A DNA stretch of 64,000 bases, taken from contig NW_020857941.1 of assembly GCF_000972845.2 (NCBI RefSeq), positions 334,190 to 398,189 of the forward strand, written 5' to 3'. The notes beneath the pieces were generated by a model. That model made no database searches. It was not told where the DNA came from and saw only the letters and a list, made by a program, of their open reading frames with translations. Made by a program: the position numbers and the translations under genes. Shown here one piece after another: positions 33,509 to 44,473 of this stretch; positions within the stretch are counted from its first letter, which is position 1, and every line of letters starts with the position of its first letter. The stretch is from Larimichthys crocea. Its lineage: Eukaryota > Chordata > Actinopteri > Sciaenidae.

Positions 33509-34349
33509 CTTCTTGTTATTATTATTCTTACGCCCTTTTTTTGTCTCGCTACTCCTCCCAGAGTTTTTGTCGCACATACACAAAACCGGTATCAAAACCA
33601 CCGGCTCGGCCGGGAATCGATAGCTTTTCTAAGAGTTTCGGCAGACGGTTTTGCCAAAAATAGCCAAAAAACGAAGCCAAAAAATGAATGGGTGTGTATT
33701 GCGAGAACTTTCCAGAGCTAGAGTGAGTGATGTCATCGCTAGAGTAGAGGGGGAGAGAAAAAGTCGTCGAAAAATACATTTGAAAACTGTGACTGTGGCC
33801 GCAAATGCACAGCTACAGACATGATTATCCCCTCAAACATAGGAAAATTCGAGGTGGTCGCAGTGATAACACTGTTGTAGCTGTCAGATATATAGTTTTG
33901 GCAAGACACGCAAATATGCGGCAGCAACTCCCATCCTCAGCCTCATATACTCCCATGTTAAAAAGGCGGGAAATTTTCTGGAGGAAAGCAGAAGTAATGT
34001 TTCTCTCTCTTGTTCCCAAGGGCACATTTCTTCATTTATCGACACAAAACGACTATGTAGACGATCAGGAAGGGCTCACGATGCTCAAAGTTAGGCCGGT
34101 TCAATGATTGGAAATACGGTTTGGCCAAAAATTCTTTCCTCTTCGAGGGAGGGTCTCAGCATTTTCTCTCAGTCTCAGGATTTTTAACTGACATTTTAAC
34201 AGGTGCAGATCAGCTGCTGCTGATTAGGTCCTGGTTGCTTGGCAACCTCAGCCTGCTTGAAGGAGGAGAGGGGGAAGGGGCCAGCAGGCAGAAGCCGAGC
34301 GGCAGCCATTTTAGTAGTTCTTGGCACTTAATTTGAACTAAGACAGCAG

Positions 34350-35115
34350 AGCAGCTAGCGCGTTAACATGCTAATGATAATTAGCATTAGCCACTAGGAA
34401 CTAAATACATGCTAATGTTAACATGGTAATGCCAACATGCTAATGTTAACATGTTAATGTTATCATGCTAATGGTAATTGCTAGCGCATCATCGCTAACA
34501 TGCTAATGTTAAAATGGTAATGCTAACATGCTAATGTTAATTGCTAGCACGTCAGCGCATCAGCATTAACGTGCTAATGTTAATTGGTAGCGCATCAATG
34601 TTAACATGTTAATGCTAACATGCTACTGCTAACATGTTAATGTTTGCATGTTAATGGTAATTCCTAGCGCATCAGCGTTAACATGCTAATGTTAACATGG
34701 TTATGCTAACATCCTAATGTTAACATGGTAATGCTAACATCCTAATGTTAACATGGTAATGCTAACATGCTAATGCTAACATCCTAATGTTAACATGTTA
34801 ATGCTAACTGCTAGCGCATCAGAGTTAACATGTTAATGCTAACATGCTCATGCTAACATGCTAATGTTAACATGCTCATGCTAACATGCTAATGTTAACT
34901 GCTAGCACATCAGCGTTAACATGCTAATGCTAACATGCTAATGTTAACATGCTAATGCTAACTGCTAGCGCATCAGCGTTAACATGCTAATGTTAACAGG
35001 CTAATGTTAACATGCTGATGTTAATTGCTAGCGCTTCAGCGCTAACATGCTAAGGATAACATGCTAATGCCAACAAGCTAATGTTAACATGCTAATGCTA
35101 ATTGCTAGCACGTAA
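34350..35115 (-). repeat. 14-bp minisatellite array in the nested repeat
   Basis: About 50 units of AACATGCTAATGTT form with spacer AATTGCTAGCGCATCAGCGT, the reverse complement of the array at 14430-18890. Confidence 0.9.
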
Positions 35116-36029
35116 GCGCTAGCTGCTCCTGTGTCTAAATAAACATGTTAAAAATGACTATTTGAGGTGTGCTTTTTGAATACAGACCCCCAGCAACAGC
35201 CCACTCGTCAGTCTCAAAATTTCTTTTCTAGTTCTGAATTTTCTGAGCAGTGTCAGTAATAATGCATGGGGACGACGGGGCCAGAGTCAGGCACACTCAA
35301 AATTTCTTTAGAAATTTTCTAGTTGTTTTTATTTTCAGTTAGCTCATACTTCAAGCTGAAAGCTCATGATCTGATCAGCTGCATGCTGGTGCGATAAGCT
35401 GTATGTTTTACAGTCAATGTACGTATGATCCGATTAGTCGACTAATCGAAAAAATAATCGGTGATTAGTCAACTATCAAAATAATCGTATGTGGCAGCCC
35501 TAATTGGAACGTCAACTGCCAGCTATCTATTATGTCTAGGAAGGCAGCAATAGGCCTCTTCGACCCTGGCCACATTGTTTAGATATGGTGGAACCTAGTC
35601 TAAGACAAACAATTAATACTGCCGAGGACCTCAAGGCCCACACGTGACCTCGTGTTACCTAAGGATAGAAAATTCCATAACACCAGCTATGAGAGAAACC
35701 TCACATGTACCACTTCCCTTTCTGATATCAAGGTCAGGTTGATCTGGGCCCAGCTACTTCACACGTAGTTTTTCCAGTAGTTTTTCCGGCAAAGTTCTCC
35801 TGTCAAACAGATGCTGTGTTTTTACCAAATTAGTGAAGGTCAGGTCTTGTAGGAGTACCATTACGAATGCCATTGTCATGTAAAATGGTGTCTCTATGTA
35901 TGTTGTATTCCATTATTTACCAACACACAAATATTGAAAATATGAATTATTTAATATTATTATTTTTATGTGGCTTAGGGAAGGCGGTGCCCTACTGCCC
36001 TCTATTGGCCAGCCGCCACTGTTTTTAAT

Positions 36030-37080
36030 GTTCATATCCTATCCAGAAAATGTTCAAATTTAAGAAAGAGTTAGTGGGCGTTCAGACAGGGACAGGCAAA
36101 CCGGACACTGGCAGCGTTTTTCAATTCATTTCAGTGGAGGTCATGTGTTGCCGCAAAAAATATTGCCAGCATCCGGGAGAGAAGTTGAGCCAGAATTAAC
36201 TTTTGGGAAAAACGGAGCCCCATGTCACACTCCACAAGCCAATCAGACACTCAGATCGGTCAAACCTCCACAGACAGCCTGAAATCTCTCTGAAGCAGAG
36301 ACTATCCAGGTGGATTCACAGACTAAACTCTGATAATCTACCTGTGTGTGTGTTCTCACTTTGTTTATTTCATGAACCCAGCTTCTAAATCTGAGAGAGA
36401 GCACTTTGGTACAGAGACATAGTGTTACAACAACAGAGAGCGAGCGCCAGCCTCGTTAAAGCTGTTAATCAGCAAAATAAAAAGTTATTTCCTGATTGTT
36501 TCACAGCCGTCACACTCAGCAGGTATAGACACACCCACGGCAACCTACTACAGCTCCCTTCATCCCCCCACCACCGCACTCCCCCACCACAGGTTACCTG
36601 TTTGCCTGTCCCTGCATTACTGGGGACAGGCATGGGTGGCATTCCAAACTGACAGTTTAATAAAAAACAAAAATAGGAACAAAGTGTGTTACCCCCAATG
36701 CCAGTTACAGTAATCAGCAAATGTATACAACTATGAATCTGTTTATTAGCTTGATTACTCATTCAACATTTATTAATATGCTCATGAAAAAGTAAATGCT
36801 TGTTGAACTAAAATTGATTGTAATTCATTTTATGTTAAACCACATCTTTGATAAAAATGATGTTTGCTGTTAATATATATTTCATTCTGTCTTTTTTTCT
36901 CGGTTCCTTGGTACAAATTAAACCATGGTAGTATAGTAAACTAAATCAAGAATATTTCATGCTATTCATATTGTTGAGATGTTGTTAAAAGTACTGCCTC
37001 CTGCAACTTTACAAATTACATGGAATTATGATTGAAATGAGATTGATTTTTTTTTTTTTTTTTTACACAAACACCCTCAG
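36030..37080. other. nfic intron, no recognised element
   Basis: Open frames here are short and without domains. 37049-37065 is a T-run that forms the pyrimidine tract of the next exon. Parts of 36060-36660 are GC-richer and may be an unnamed repeat. Confidence 0.5.
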
Positions 37081-37169
37081 CATACTCTGCACCTGGGACT
37101 CCCCCTGCCAATCGCACTTCCTTCATTGGAGTAACCCCTCGCGACCCAGGTGGACTTTACCAAGCCCAG
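37081..37169 (+). CDS. nfic: Nuclear factor I C-type, coding exon
   Basis: An 89-nt exon after ACACCCTCAG and before GTTAGT. Two bases complete the split Thr codon from the previous exon, then [20 protein letters not shown] and DPGGLYQAQ, ending on a codon boundary. It matches the NFIC C-terminus (SYSPPDTSPANRSFVGLGPR type, from memory of the family). A T-run of at least 16 serves as polypyrimidine tract. Confidence 0.95.
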
Positions 37170-37577
37170 GTTAGTATGGTTCATTTAATATTTTGCCAGA
37201 TTTTTGCAATGTTTCAGATTTTAAAAAAAAGGCAGTCTTTGAATTTTCTTTAATGTGGAAAAAGCATATCCTGGTCAAAGATTAGATAAGGTAAAACAGG
37301 TAAGTGTGTATTGTTGAGTGTTCAAGAAAGTAAACCAGTGGAGCTGCCTCCAGCAATGCCAGGTGAGCAGATACTATTGAAGCAGTTACTTTTGTCTGGT
37401 GAGGGCAACATAGAACATAGGTGTAGCTAAGTCCACATTTTTAATTGTATTTTGAGTTATCATGAGTTGAGTTCAGCTTAGTTAACTGCTAAAATTATTC
37501 TTTTTTTTGTTTTGTACATATTTTTTGTTGCACATGTAAACTGGTTGCACTTTTGTTTTTGTAAATAAACATCTTGA
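37170..37577. other. nfic last intron, start
   Basis: No repeat or exon recognised apart from AT-rich sequence. Confidence 0.5.
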
Positions 37578-37786
37578 TGTTGGGGAGAAATTGCTGAAAG
37601 TCAATGGCACCAGGTCAGGAGGGAAGAAAGCGTTCAGGAGCCTCTGATGTCTTATGCTGTAATATTTATTGAAGCTTGATCAAGGTAAATCAGAGACATT
37701 TTCACATACAATGAGGTATGCATATCAGTCGGTCTCTATTCTCCCCAACTCCTGCCGGTTGTCAGGCTTTAAACTACGGTGGCCGG
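37578..37786 (+). mobile_element. Truncated LTR, TGTTGGGGAG type
   Basis: Matches the first 200 bases of the LTR at 39727 (GAGAAATTGCTGAAAGTCAA, GTTCAGGAGCCTCTGATGTC, TCGGTCTC) and stops after GGCTTTAAACTA. No target duplication, so 3' truncated by the adjacent repeat. Confidence 0.7.
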
Positions 37787-37794
37787 GAACCCTC

Positions 37795-37985
37795 AATGCT
37801 GCAAATAAAAGAAACGCAGCAAACAAAAAGAAACAGCGCTACAAATATAAGAAACGCTGTAAACAAAAAGAAACGCCGCTGCAAATAAAAAAGAAACGCC
37901 GCTGCAAATAAAAAAGAAACGCCGCTGCAAATAAAAGAAAGAAACGCCGGTGCAAATAAAAAAGAAACGCCGCTGCAAATAAAAG
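37795..37985 (+). repeat. ~24-bp minisatellite GCCGCTGCAAATAAAAAAGAAAC
   Basis: About eight variable units of CGCCGCTGCAAATAAAAAAG. Degenerate at the left, more regular at the right. The frames over it are artefacts. Confidence 0.85.
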
Positions 37986-38477
37986 CAACTTCACAACGGA
38001 AGTGAATTACCGGGGACTATTTTTGCCGGTGCACCTGTAGTTTTTTATGTGAGCGAAGAAAAAGAAGAAGAAGAAGTACAGAAGCGTATTGCATTCACTT
38101 GAAAAAAATAAATTAGACACCTGATCTCGTAATTACGAGATAAGGAAAGGTGCCTTGTTGGCTACTGGTAAAGTTAGAAAGATATTGGCACTTCTGAGAT
38201 CAGTAACTCTTAATTGAAACGTTGTTAAAACACAAAACGCATATTTTTAACCTAATGTTCATCACAACGAGCTACAACCTAATGTTCATCACAACAAACC
38301 ATCCTCGGAGTCACACCAACAACATTAGTGTTTACTAAGACTTTTCATAATTTCTGGGAATTTTTATTAGGAATATTAATCAATAACTTTAATATGATAC
38401 AGTATTGCGGTAACGCTATCTACACTTTAAAATCTAGTGCCCGACTACATCAGTTTGTACGGTTTTCGATGTGCACA
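37986..38477. other. nfic last intron, unassigned
   Basis: Contains a 16-base palindrome TCTCGTAATTACGAGA near 38125. Otherwise ordinary. Confidence 0.5.
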
Positions 38478-38538
38478 CATTTCGACGTGCGCATATCTGC
38501 GAGGGCCCGACCATCGCAGATATGCGCACGTCGAAATG
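38478..38538. repeat. Perfect 25-bp foldback, end of the hairpin-ended repeat
   Basis: Arms 38478-38502 and 38514-38538 are exact complements around the 11-base loop GGGCCCGACCA. The arm CATTTCGACGTGCGCATATC matches the 5' terminal region of the repeat at 9815 (GCGATGGTCGGGCCCTCGC and CGTCGAAATG). It is followed by CAGCTTTAAT, the reverse of that repeat's ATTAAAGCTG start. Confidence 0.9.
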
Positions 38539-38804
38539 CAGCTTTAATTATTCCTGTAATGGATGGGCTTGCCATTAGCTTGAATTTACATTTATGGTCT
38601 TATGTTATAAACAGTAAACCTATAATGTCTAATTGAAAATAGAAATTAAATGTTAAAAATTAATAGAAAATTCCATGTTTTCAAAAGAAAGCCCTTTTTT
38701 GTCCATAACAACAATTGATGAACATTAAATTGATCAGAAATACATTTTAGACATTGTAAATGGTGTAAATTACTATTGTAGCTGGAACCAGCTGATTTGG
38801 AATA

Positions 38805-39148
38805 CAGTCGTCCCTCGCTATAACGCGGTTCACTTTTCGCGGACTCGCTGTTTCGCAGATTTTTTTAGTGTAATTTTGCATGCTTTTTTTTACAGCGTAC
38901 TGTACAGTATGAACGCGCATTGTGTTCTGTGTCCTAAATTGGCTAAGGGAGAACCGCACATATGTTCTGCGTCCTGATTAACTAAGGGAGTACTGTACAA
39001 AATGCGTGTAAAAAAGTGTATAAAAGTGTGTGGTTAGGGATTTTACAGCCTTAAAACATGTATAATAATTGTAAAACTTACTTCGCGGATTTCGTTTATT
39101 GCGGGTTATTTTTAGAACGTATCCCCCGCGATAAACGAGGGACCACTG
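38805..39148. mobile_element. Mariner/Tigger-type MITE, TA target
   Basis: 344 bases with ends CAGTCGTCCCTCGCTATAAC and, inverted, CAGTGGTCCCTCGTTTATCG, flanked by TA at 38803-38804 and 39149-39150. No coding capacity. The ends resemble Tigger/pogo-group non-autonomous elements; the exact family is inferred. Confidence 0.85.
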
Positions 39149-39187
39149 TATCTACATAGGTGTACAAAGGTCTATTATCAGTAACCA

Positions 39188-39720
39188 TCACTCAATTTTC
39201 AATTCAGTTCAATTGTATTTATATAGCACCATATCATAACAAAAGTTATCCCATGACACTTTCTATACAGAGCAGGTAACCTCCTTTTAACAGGCAGAAA
39301 CCTTGGACAGACCCAAGCTCATTAACAGACAGTCATCCACCGGACCGGTTGAGTTAAAGATAGAAATGGGCAGATAGAGAGGGAGGTGGGGGGTAGATAG
39401 ATAATAAATAGAGAGAGAGACAGACAGATGCACAGCAGCAGCAAATCATTAAATAACTATAAACTGCAATGCAGATGTGGTAGCAATAAGAAAGCAGTCC
39501 TTGAAATTTGTTTTATGTAGACATTAAAGGACAAATCCTGATCAAAAACAACTCCAAGATTCTTTACGGTGGAGCTGGAGGCCAGGGTGATCCTGTCTAA
39601 AGTAACTAAGTCTCTAGAAAGAGAGTTTCTGAAGTGTTTGGGTCCAATTAAAACAACTTCAGTTTTGTCTGAATTTAACATCAGAAAGTTGCAGGTCATC
39701 CAATTTTTTTATGTCCTTAA
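39188..39720 (-). mobile_element. L2-type LINE fragment, RT C-terminal part and 3' end
   Basis: The 3' end carries AATTCAGTTCAATTGTATTT then ATATAGCACC. Upstream on the minus strand is a frame (39699-39457) reading MTCNFLMLNSDKTEVVLIGP and TVKNLGVVFDQDLSFNVYIK, the segment after the catalytic RT palm. 5' truncated. Confidence 0.8.
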
Positions 39721-39726
39721 GGCATG

Positions 39727-40120
39727 TGTTGTGGAGAAATTGCTTTAGTCAAAAGGTCAATGGTGAGGTCAGAAAGAAAGAAAGTGTTCAGGAGCCTCAG
39801 ATGTCTTATGCTGTATTATTTATTGATGCTTGATTAAGGAGAATTAGAGATACTCTTAAAGTACATCAGAAGTTCCTGAGTCGGTCTCACATTCTGCCGA
39901 ACTCGTGCTTGTGGATAGACTTTAAACCCAAAGATAACACCACAAATACCACACGCCCCAGAATTAGTCAAAGAGAATGTCTTTACCCATGGAGGTGTTA
40001 TTGTCAACACATTCTAGTCTGGAGACACAGATGTCTGCTTATGCAGATTGGAACGTCAACGGCAGCTATCTATTATGTCGAGGATGGCAGCAATAGGCCT
40101 CTTTGACCCTGGCCATAACA
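39727..40120 (+). mobile_element. Solo LTR, TGTTGTGG...CATAACA
   Basis: 394 bases homologous to the LTR at 32338-35682. It retains about 120 internal bases missing from that copy, and lacks about 105 bases near the 3' end that the other has. No target duplication is visible, so its site has been rearranged. Confidence 0.75.
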
Positions 40121-40270
40121 GTTCATTTGCTGCACATTCGTGTTTTGGACTCATGGGGTGTCTTAAAAGGTTTCCCCGTACATATGGAATATGTAACAGG
40201 GAGTCGGAACAAGGTGGGGAGGGAAAACACCAGTAACACACAGGGAAATAGACAAGACTTGCAAATCCTA
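40121..40270. other. Unassigned spacer
   Basis: 150 bases without recognised features between the LTR and the LINE below. Confidence 0.4.
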
Positions 40271-40274
40271 ACAG

Positions 40275-40824
40275 AAAATTGAGGATTACGGTCTCAAGGT
40301 GCTGTCTCCGAAGGACTGGTTTTATTTTTGCCAGCTGCCTTAACTGAAAAAATCTGGGTTTCACCACAACTTTAATCTGGCTGTCAAATTTAAGATCAGC
40401 GTCCACCTTTACCCCTAGGTTATTAACAATCGGGACACGATAATGTGCCAAGGAACCCAGATCAACTAGAGGGGGGGGTCCCAGAAGTTCCACCAAAGAC
40501 TATGACTTCTGTCTTTTTCTCATTAAAATTCAGGAAATTTGAAGCCATCCAGGCTTTGAGATCATCTAGGCACATTAGCAGCGGTTTAACAGAGTATGAG
40601 TCAGATTTTTTGAGAGGGACATAGATCTGGCTGTCATCCGCATAGCCATGTTTCCTGAGAATGGTACCAAGTGGAAGTAGGTACAGGCTAAATAAAAGAG
40701 GGCCAAGCACAGAGCCCTGTGGCACCCCACATGAGAGGGGAGCAGTGAGAGGCTGACACAGAAAGTCCGATGTGACAGATAGGACCTGAACCATTGCAGT
40801 GCTGTGTCGCTGATGTCCACCCAC
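40275..40824 (-). pseudogene. L2 LINE RT, catalytic YADD and thumb segments
   Basis: Two overlapping minus frames. The first has [15 protein letters not shown], the RT catalytic motif C with both Asp residues, and then [20 protein letters not shown]. The second continues NLGVKVDADLKFDSQIKVVV and FFQLRQLAKIKPVLRRQHLE. They are joined by a frameshift near 40470 and the end is cut. Confidence 0.85.
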
Positions 40825-41267
40825 TGTTCCAGACGGGCAATTAGTATGTCATGGTCGACTGTATGAAAAGCTGCAGTCAAATCTAAAAGTACCAGGACAA
40901 CACAGTGACCAGAGTCGGTAGCTAAAAAGATATCATTAAATACTCTTAAAAGCGCTGATTCTGTGCTGTGCAATGTTTTAAAACCGGATTGGAAAATCTC
41001 AAGAATCTTTTGTTCATTTAAAAAGTCCATGAGCTGGGAATAAACAATCTTCTCTAAGATTTTAGAGAAGAAGGGGAGTTTGGAGATAGGCCTGAAATTT
41101 GCCAAAACAGTAGGATCCAGCCCAGGTTTTTTTAACAGAGGCTGCACAACTGCATGTTTAAAATTTACAGGGACCACTCCAGAGGACAGGCTGCTATTAA
41201 TAACTGAGGTAGGATGGACCAATGGTTGGAAAACCCTACTTAAAAAGTCGAGGTCGGACAGTATCAT
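40575..41267 (-). pseudogene. L2 LINE RT, fingers and palm
   Basis: A 230-codon frame with QPLLKKPGLDPTVLANFRPI, LPFFSKILEK, FQSGFKTLHSTESALLRVFN and [20 protein letters not shown] (motif A; the usual second Asp of AFDTVDH is His here). The frame leaves RT register near residue 190, just before motif C, which continues in the overlapping frame. Confidence 0.88.
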
Positions 41268-41628
41268 CCAAAGAACCTGAGGGCTTCAGATGACCCACAA
41301 TCTCCTGCACATGGGGCAGGGTCACAGGGTCAAACATGTCCAACACAGCAGAGCAGGGGACACAAATTGAAGGATCAAAAGCAGGAGGTGAAATAAGTGC
41401 TCTGCTACAAGTGATTTTATCAATGAAGTGGTGTAGAAAGTTCTCACACACAGCAGGGGAGGCCTCGATTCCAAACTGTGGTGCATTCAGAGCAGAGTTA
41501 ATGACTTTAAAAAACACACTAGGTTTATGACTGTTTAACAGAACAATATCAGAAAAATATTTTCTTTTTGCCTCTTTCACAGTGGACTGATAATGACGCC
41601 AACAATCCCTCAGTATTTGAAAAGACAC
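41236..41628 (-). pseudogene. L2 LINE ORF2 linker region
   Basis: A 130-codon frame between endonuclease and RT: YQSTVKEAKRKYFSDIVLLN and ENFLHHFIDKI, typical of the ORF2 linker in this clade. It ends with HLKPSGSLDDTVRPRLFK, whose continuation is in the next frame, so there is a frameshift near 41250. Confidence 0.8.
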
Positions 41629-41755
41629 TTGTAGTTTGTCCTTCTTCCACTTTCGCTCAGCTCTTCGACACTCCTGTCTGGCAGTGCGGGTTGTGTCATT
41701 CAGCCAGGGCTCTGATTTAGCTTTCTGCTGCCTGGTCTTTAATGGAGCCGCAATG

Positions 41756-42397
41756 TCAATGGCAGTTTAACAAGTATCGAAACCATGAATTGAGAACCTT
41801 TGTATCCTCATACACAGACTCGGGAATGACGCAGTTCTGGCTGAAAATTGTGGAGAAGTGAGCGGCAGTGAAAGAGTTAATAACTCGCCATTTGCAAGCA
41901 GCAGCCTGAGGTTTAACTGTGTGAAAGGCAAACAGCAGCTTCAAACAGTACAGGCATATGATCAGAGAAGAAAGCGTCACAGACCTCCAGGTTAAGAACA
42001 GGCAAACCATAAGATAAAACAAGATCAAGTGTGTGACCACGTTCATGTGTAGGCCCAAGTACAGACTGCACGAGATTGAAAGAGTCAATGATGTTTAAAA
42101 AGTCTCGTGCCAAAGGGTTTTCAGGGCAGCACACATGAACATGAACATATTACAGTCTCCAACAATAAGGACCCGGTCATATTTTGGCATAATATCAGCT
42201 AAGAACATAGAAAAGTCAGTTAAAAAGTCTCTGTTATATCTGGGAGGCCGGTAAACCACAGCACACAGCACCGTGTGAGGGTGTCCCAGCTCAAACAGAC
42301 TGAGTTCAAAGCTGGTGAAGGAGGATGACAGCGATATCTGTTTACATTTAAAGTCACTCTTAAAAACAGTCGCAATTCCTCCTCCTCGGCCAGACAT
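41756..42397 (-). pseudogene. L2 LINE endonuclease
   Basis: Minus-strand frames give MSGRGGGIATVFKSDF, VLCAVVYRPPRYNRDFL, RVLIVGDCNMF (normally GDFNIHV), then in another frame SFNLVQSVLGPTHERGHTLD and FFSDHMPVLFEA. SDH and GD.N are catalytic motifs of APE endonuclease. A frameshift lies near 42125. Confidence 0.82.
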
Positions 42398-42859
42398 CCG
42401 AGGAGAGGTAAAAAAAAGCAGCAGTCTTCGGGTAAAAGTTCTGTGAAGACACTGGACTCACCAACACTCAGCCAGGTCTCGGAGATAAAAAGGAAATCCA
42501 GGTCCCGTGACGTGAAGAAATCCTTAAGGATAAATTATTTATTTGCCAGCGATCTGGCGTTTACCAGGCCAAACCTCGCAGGAGATGGCGGGACAGGGCG
42601 AACAGCTGACAGAGAGGCCCAACGCAGAGGCCGCAGGTTCCCCAGATTCACTCCGCGCCAGCGCAAACGAGGAGAGCAGGGTCCACGGGGCTAGAACACC
42701 ATATCCGAGCCCGCCACCGGTACCAACCAGGCAGCGACAGGGTCCAGCGAACTTCGAAAGAAACAAAGGCGAGGCCCCGCTCCATATCCACCTGGATCAC
42801 GACGTCCGGCCCTCAGCCTCACCAGGCAGCCACTACGCTTCGCGGCAGTGCCGTTAACC

Positions 42860-44473
42860 CAGTGGTTCCCAAAGTGGGGGGTGTGCCCCCTAGGGGGGGT
42901 GCAGAGCCATTGCAAGGGGGGCGTGGATGGAATGAATGACTCAATAAATGACACTGCTAGCATAACATGGAAAAGATTTTGACAGGGCTTCCACGTAAGT
43001 GCAGAGCAGACGATGAAGCATCGCCAAATGTGCTTCCAAAGCAATTTCCTTTCAAGGCAAAGACTAGAAAATATGACGACACATATCTTGTCTTTGGCTT
43101 CACCTGTACAACAGTGGGTAATGAGGAGAGATGCAGTGTGTTGTCTGTCTTGAAGTGCTAGCTTGTGACAGCTTGAAGCTGAACAAGCTAAGATGCCACT
43201 TGGAGACAAAACATCCAGAGCACAAAGACAAGCCTGTTGAGTTTTTCAAACAAAAACTCGTAAACTGCCGTGCTCAGCAGTCTCTCTTTACTAAAGCTGC
43301 ATCCGTGCTGGCAAATGCTCAACTCGCCTCATAAAGTTGCCTACCGAGTGGCATAGTGTAAAAAGCTGCACACAATAGCAGAGGAATTAATACTTCTCTG
43401 TGCTATGGACATGGTTTCCACTATGCTTGATGACACTGTAGCCAGCAAAGTAAGGACTAAGGCCTCTGTCCAACAACACCATCGGCAGGTGCATTTATGA
43501 CATGTCAAAGGACATAGAGTAGCAGCTTAATGATAAGGTGCGTGACAGCCGCTTTTCTCTGCAGATGGATGAAGCCACTGACTGTAACAAAGACTGTTTA
43601 TTGATAACTTATGTCAGATTTATAGATGGAGATGACATGATGGAGGAATTGCTTTTCTGCAAACAAGTTACTGGCAGAACCACAGCAGAAGAACCGTTTA
43701 AAATCACTGATCCTTACTTGAAAGAGGCCAATTTGAAATAGGAGGACTATGTGGGGATCTGTACAGACTGTACAGGTTATGGCTGGGAAATGGGGAGGGC
43801 TGCAAGGGCTCATCAAGCGTGTCTCCCCCAATGTGCAGTGGATGCACTGCATGATACACCATGAAGCACTGGCGTTTAAACAGGTAAGTCCAGAGCTGAA
43901 TGATGTAATGACCAACGTCATTGCCACCGTCAACTACATCAAAACATAACCTGTCAAAGCCCGGATTTTTCAGCTCTGTGCGAGGAAATGGGCTCCGACC
44001 ACACAGCTGTTCTGTTTCACAGTGAGTCCTGATGGCTGTCACGTGGGAAGGTGCTGTCCAGGATCTTAGAACTGCAAGATGAAATCTGCATCTTTTTGAA
44101 GGAAGAAGGCAATGGTCTTGCCCACAAATTTTACTGTGACAAGTTCCCCATGAAACTTCCATACCTCACTGAAATGTTTCTGAAACTCACTGAAGTGAAT
44201 TTTCAGTTGTGGGGCACAAATACACCTCCCACATCTGGCAGAAAAATCACATCATTCATCAGAAAACTTGAGATGTGGCTGCAGCGAGTGAAAGATGGAA
44301 ATGTGGACTCATTTGAGAACCTGAAATCATTAATTGAAGACAACAAAAAGTTTTTTTTTTCTTCTCAGGGAATTGGTCATGTTTTAAAACCCATTTCTGC
44401 AGAGGCAATTTTTAAAAAATGCATTGATAGCAATGTTGAATATAAAAAAAAGAAACCTGTTACTGAGCATAAT
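42860..44473 (+). mobile_element. hAT transposon (TIR CAGTGGTTCCCAA), ZBED-type, 3' end lost
   Basis: Starts CAGTGGTTCCCAAAGTGGGG, the terminal repeat typical of a hAT/Charlie group. A decayed transposase follows. The right terminal repeat was not found: at about 44474 an L2 3' tail begins. Confidence 0.8.

Larger units (their letters stand above)
33293..35322 (-). repeat. Composite repeat family, full copy with array (reverse orientation)
   Basis: Left end TTGAGTGTGCGTGCAAGG in four tandem hairpin units; right end AGTCAGGCACACTCAA plus AATTTCTTTAGAAATTTTCT AG. TTGAGTGTGC and GCACACTCAA form an inverted pair, so it may be a DNA element. Internal order is hairpin units, a conserved module (33540-34345), minisatellite (34350-35115), then the AATGACTATTTGAGGTGTGC block. 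It is the mirror of the 12.6-21.5 kb block. Confidence 0.75.
32530..35502. mobile_element. Non-autonomous hAT (TIR TAGGGCTGCCAC), 8-bp TSD
   Basis: Ends TAGGGCTGCCACGATTAGTC and, inverted, TAGGGCTGCCACATACGATT. It is flanked by ATTGGAAC at 32522-32529 and 35503-35510. Repeated ATTAGTCGAC / GTCGACTAAT motifs lie just inside each end. The centre (33293-35322) is a copy of the composite minisatellite repeat. 32600-33290 is non-coding. The LTR it lies in reads continuously when it is removed (compare 40040-40060). Confidence 0.9.
32338..35682 (+). mobile_element. Solo LTR, TSD CCAGC, split by a second hAT
   Basis: Starts TGTTGTGGAGAAATTGCT and ends AAAATTCCATAACA, flanked by CCAGC at 32333-32337 and 35683-35687. 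Without the nested hAT and one target duplication it is 364 bases. Related LTRs are at 37578-37786 (truncated) and 39727-40120. It lies within the hAT transposase coding sequence. Confidence 0.85.
30791..36021 (-). mobile_element. hAT transposon (TIR CAGTGGC), host of a nested insertion stack
   Basis: Ends CAGTGGCAGCTGG and, inverted, CAGTGGCGGCTGG, with the 8-base duplication TTTTTAAT at 30783-30790 and 36022-36029. A decayed hAT transposase is on the minus strand. It is interrupted by a solo LTR (32338-35682), which is itself interrupted by a second hAT. Without inserts it would be about 1.9 kb. It lies in the nfic intron between the exons at 30091 and 37081. Confidence 0.9.
40271..42850 (-). 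mobile_element. L2-clade LINE, 3' truncated, frameshifted
   Basis: The minus strand runs from a GC-rich 5' region (42850-42440) through endonuclease (42400-41910), linker (41760-41240), RT palm (41267-40575) and part of the thumb (40496-40275), where homology stops. At least four frame breaks. It is a different subfamily from the element at 15151. Confidence 0.85.

Noticed and set aside
42443..42857. GC-rich frames on + as coding
   Set aside because: Antisense to the 5' region of the L2 LINE.
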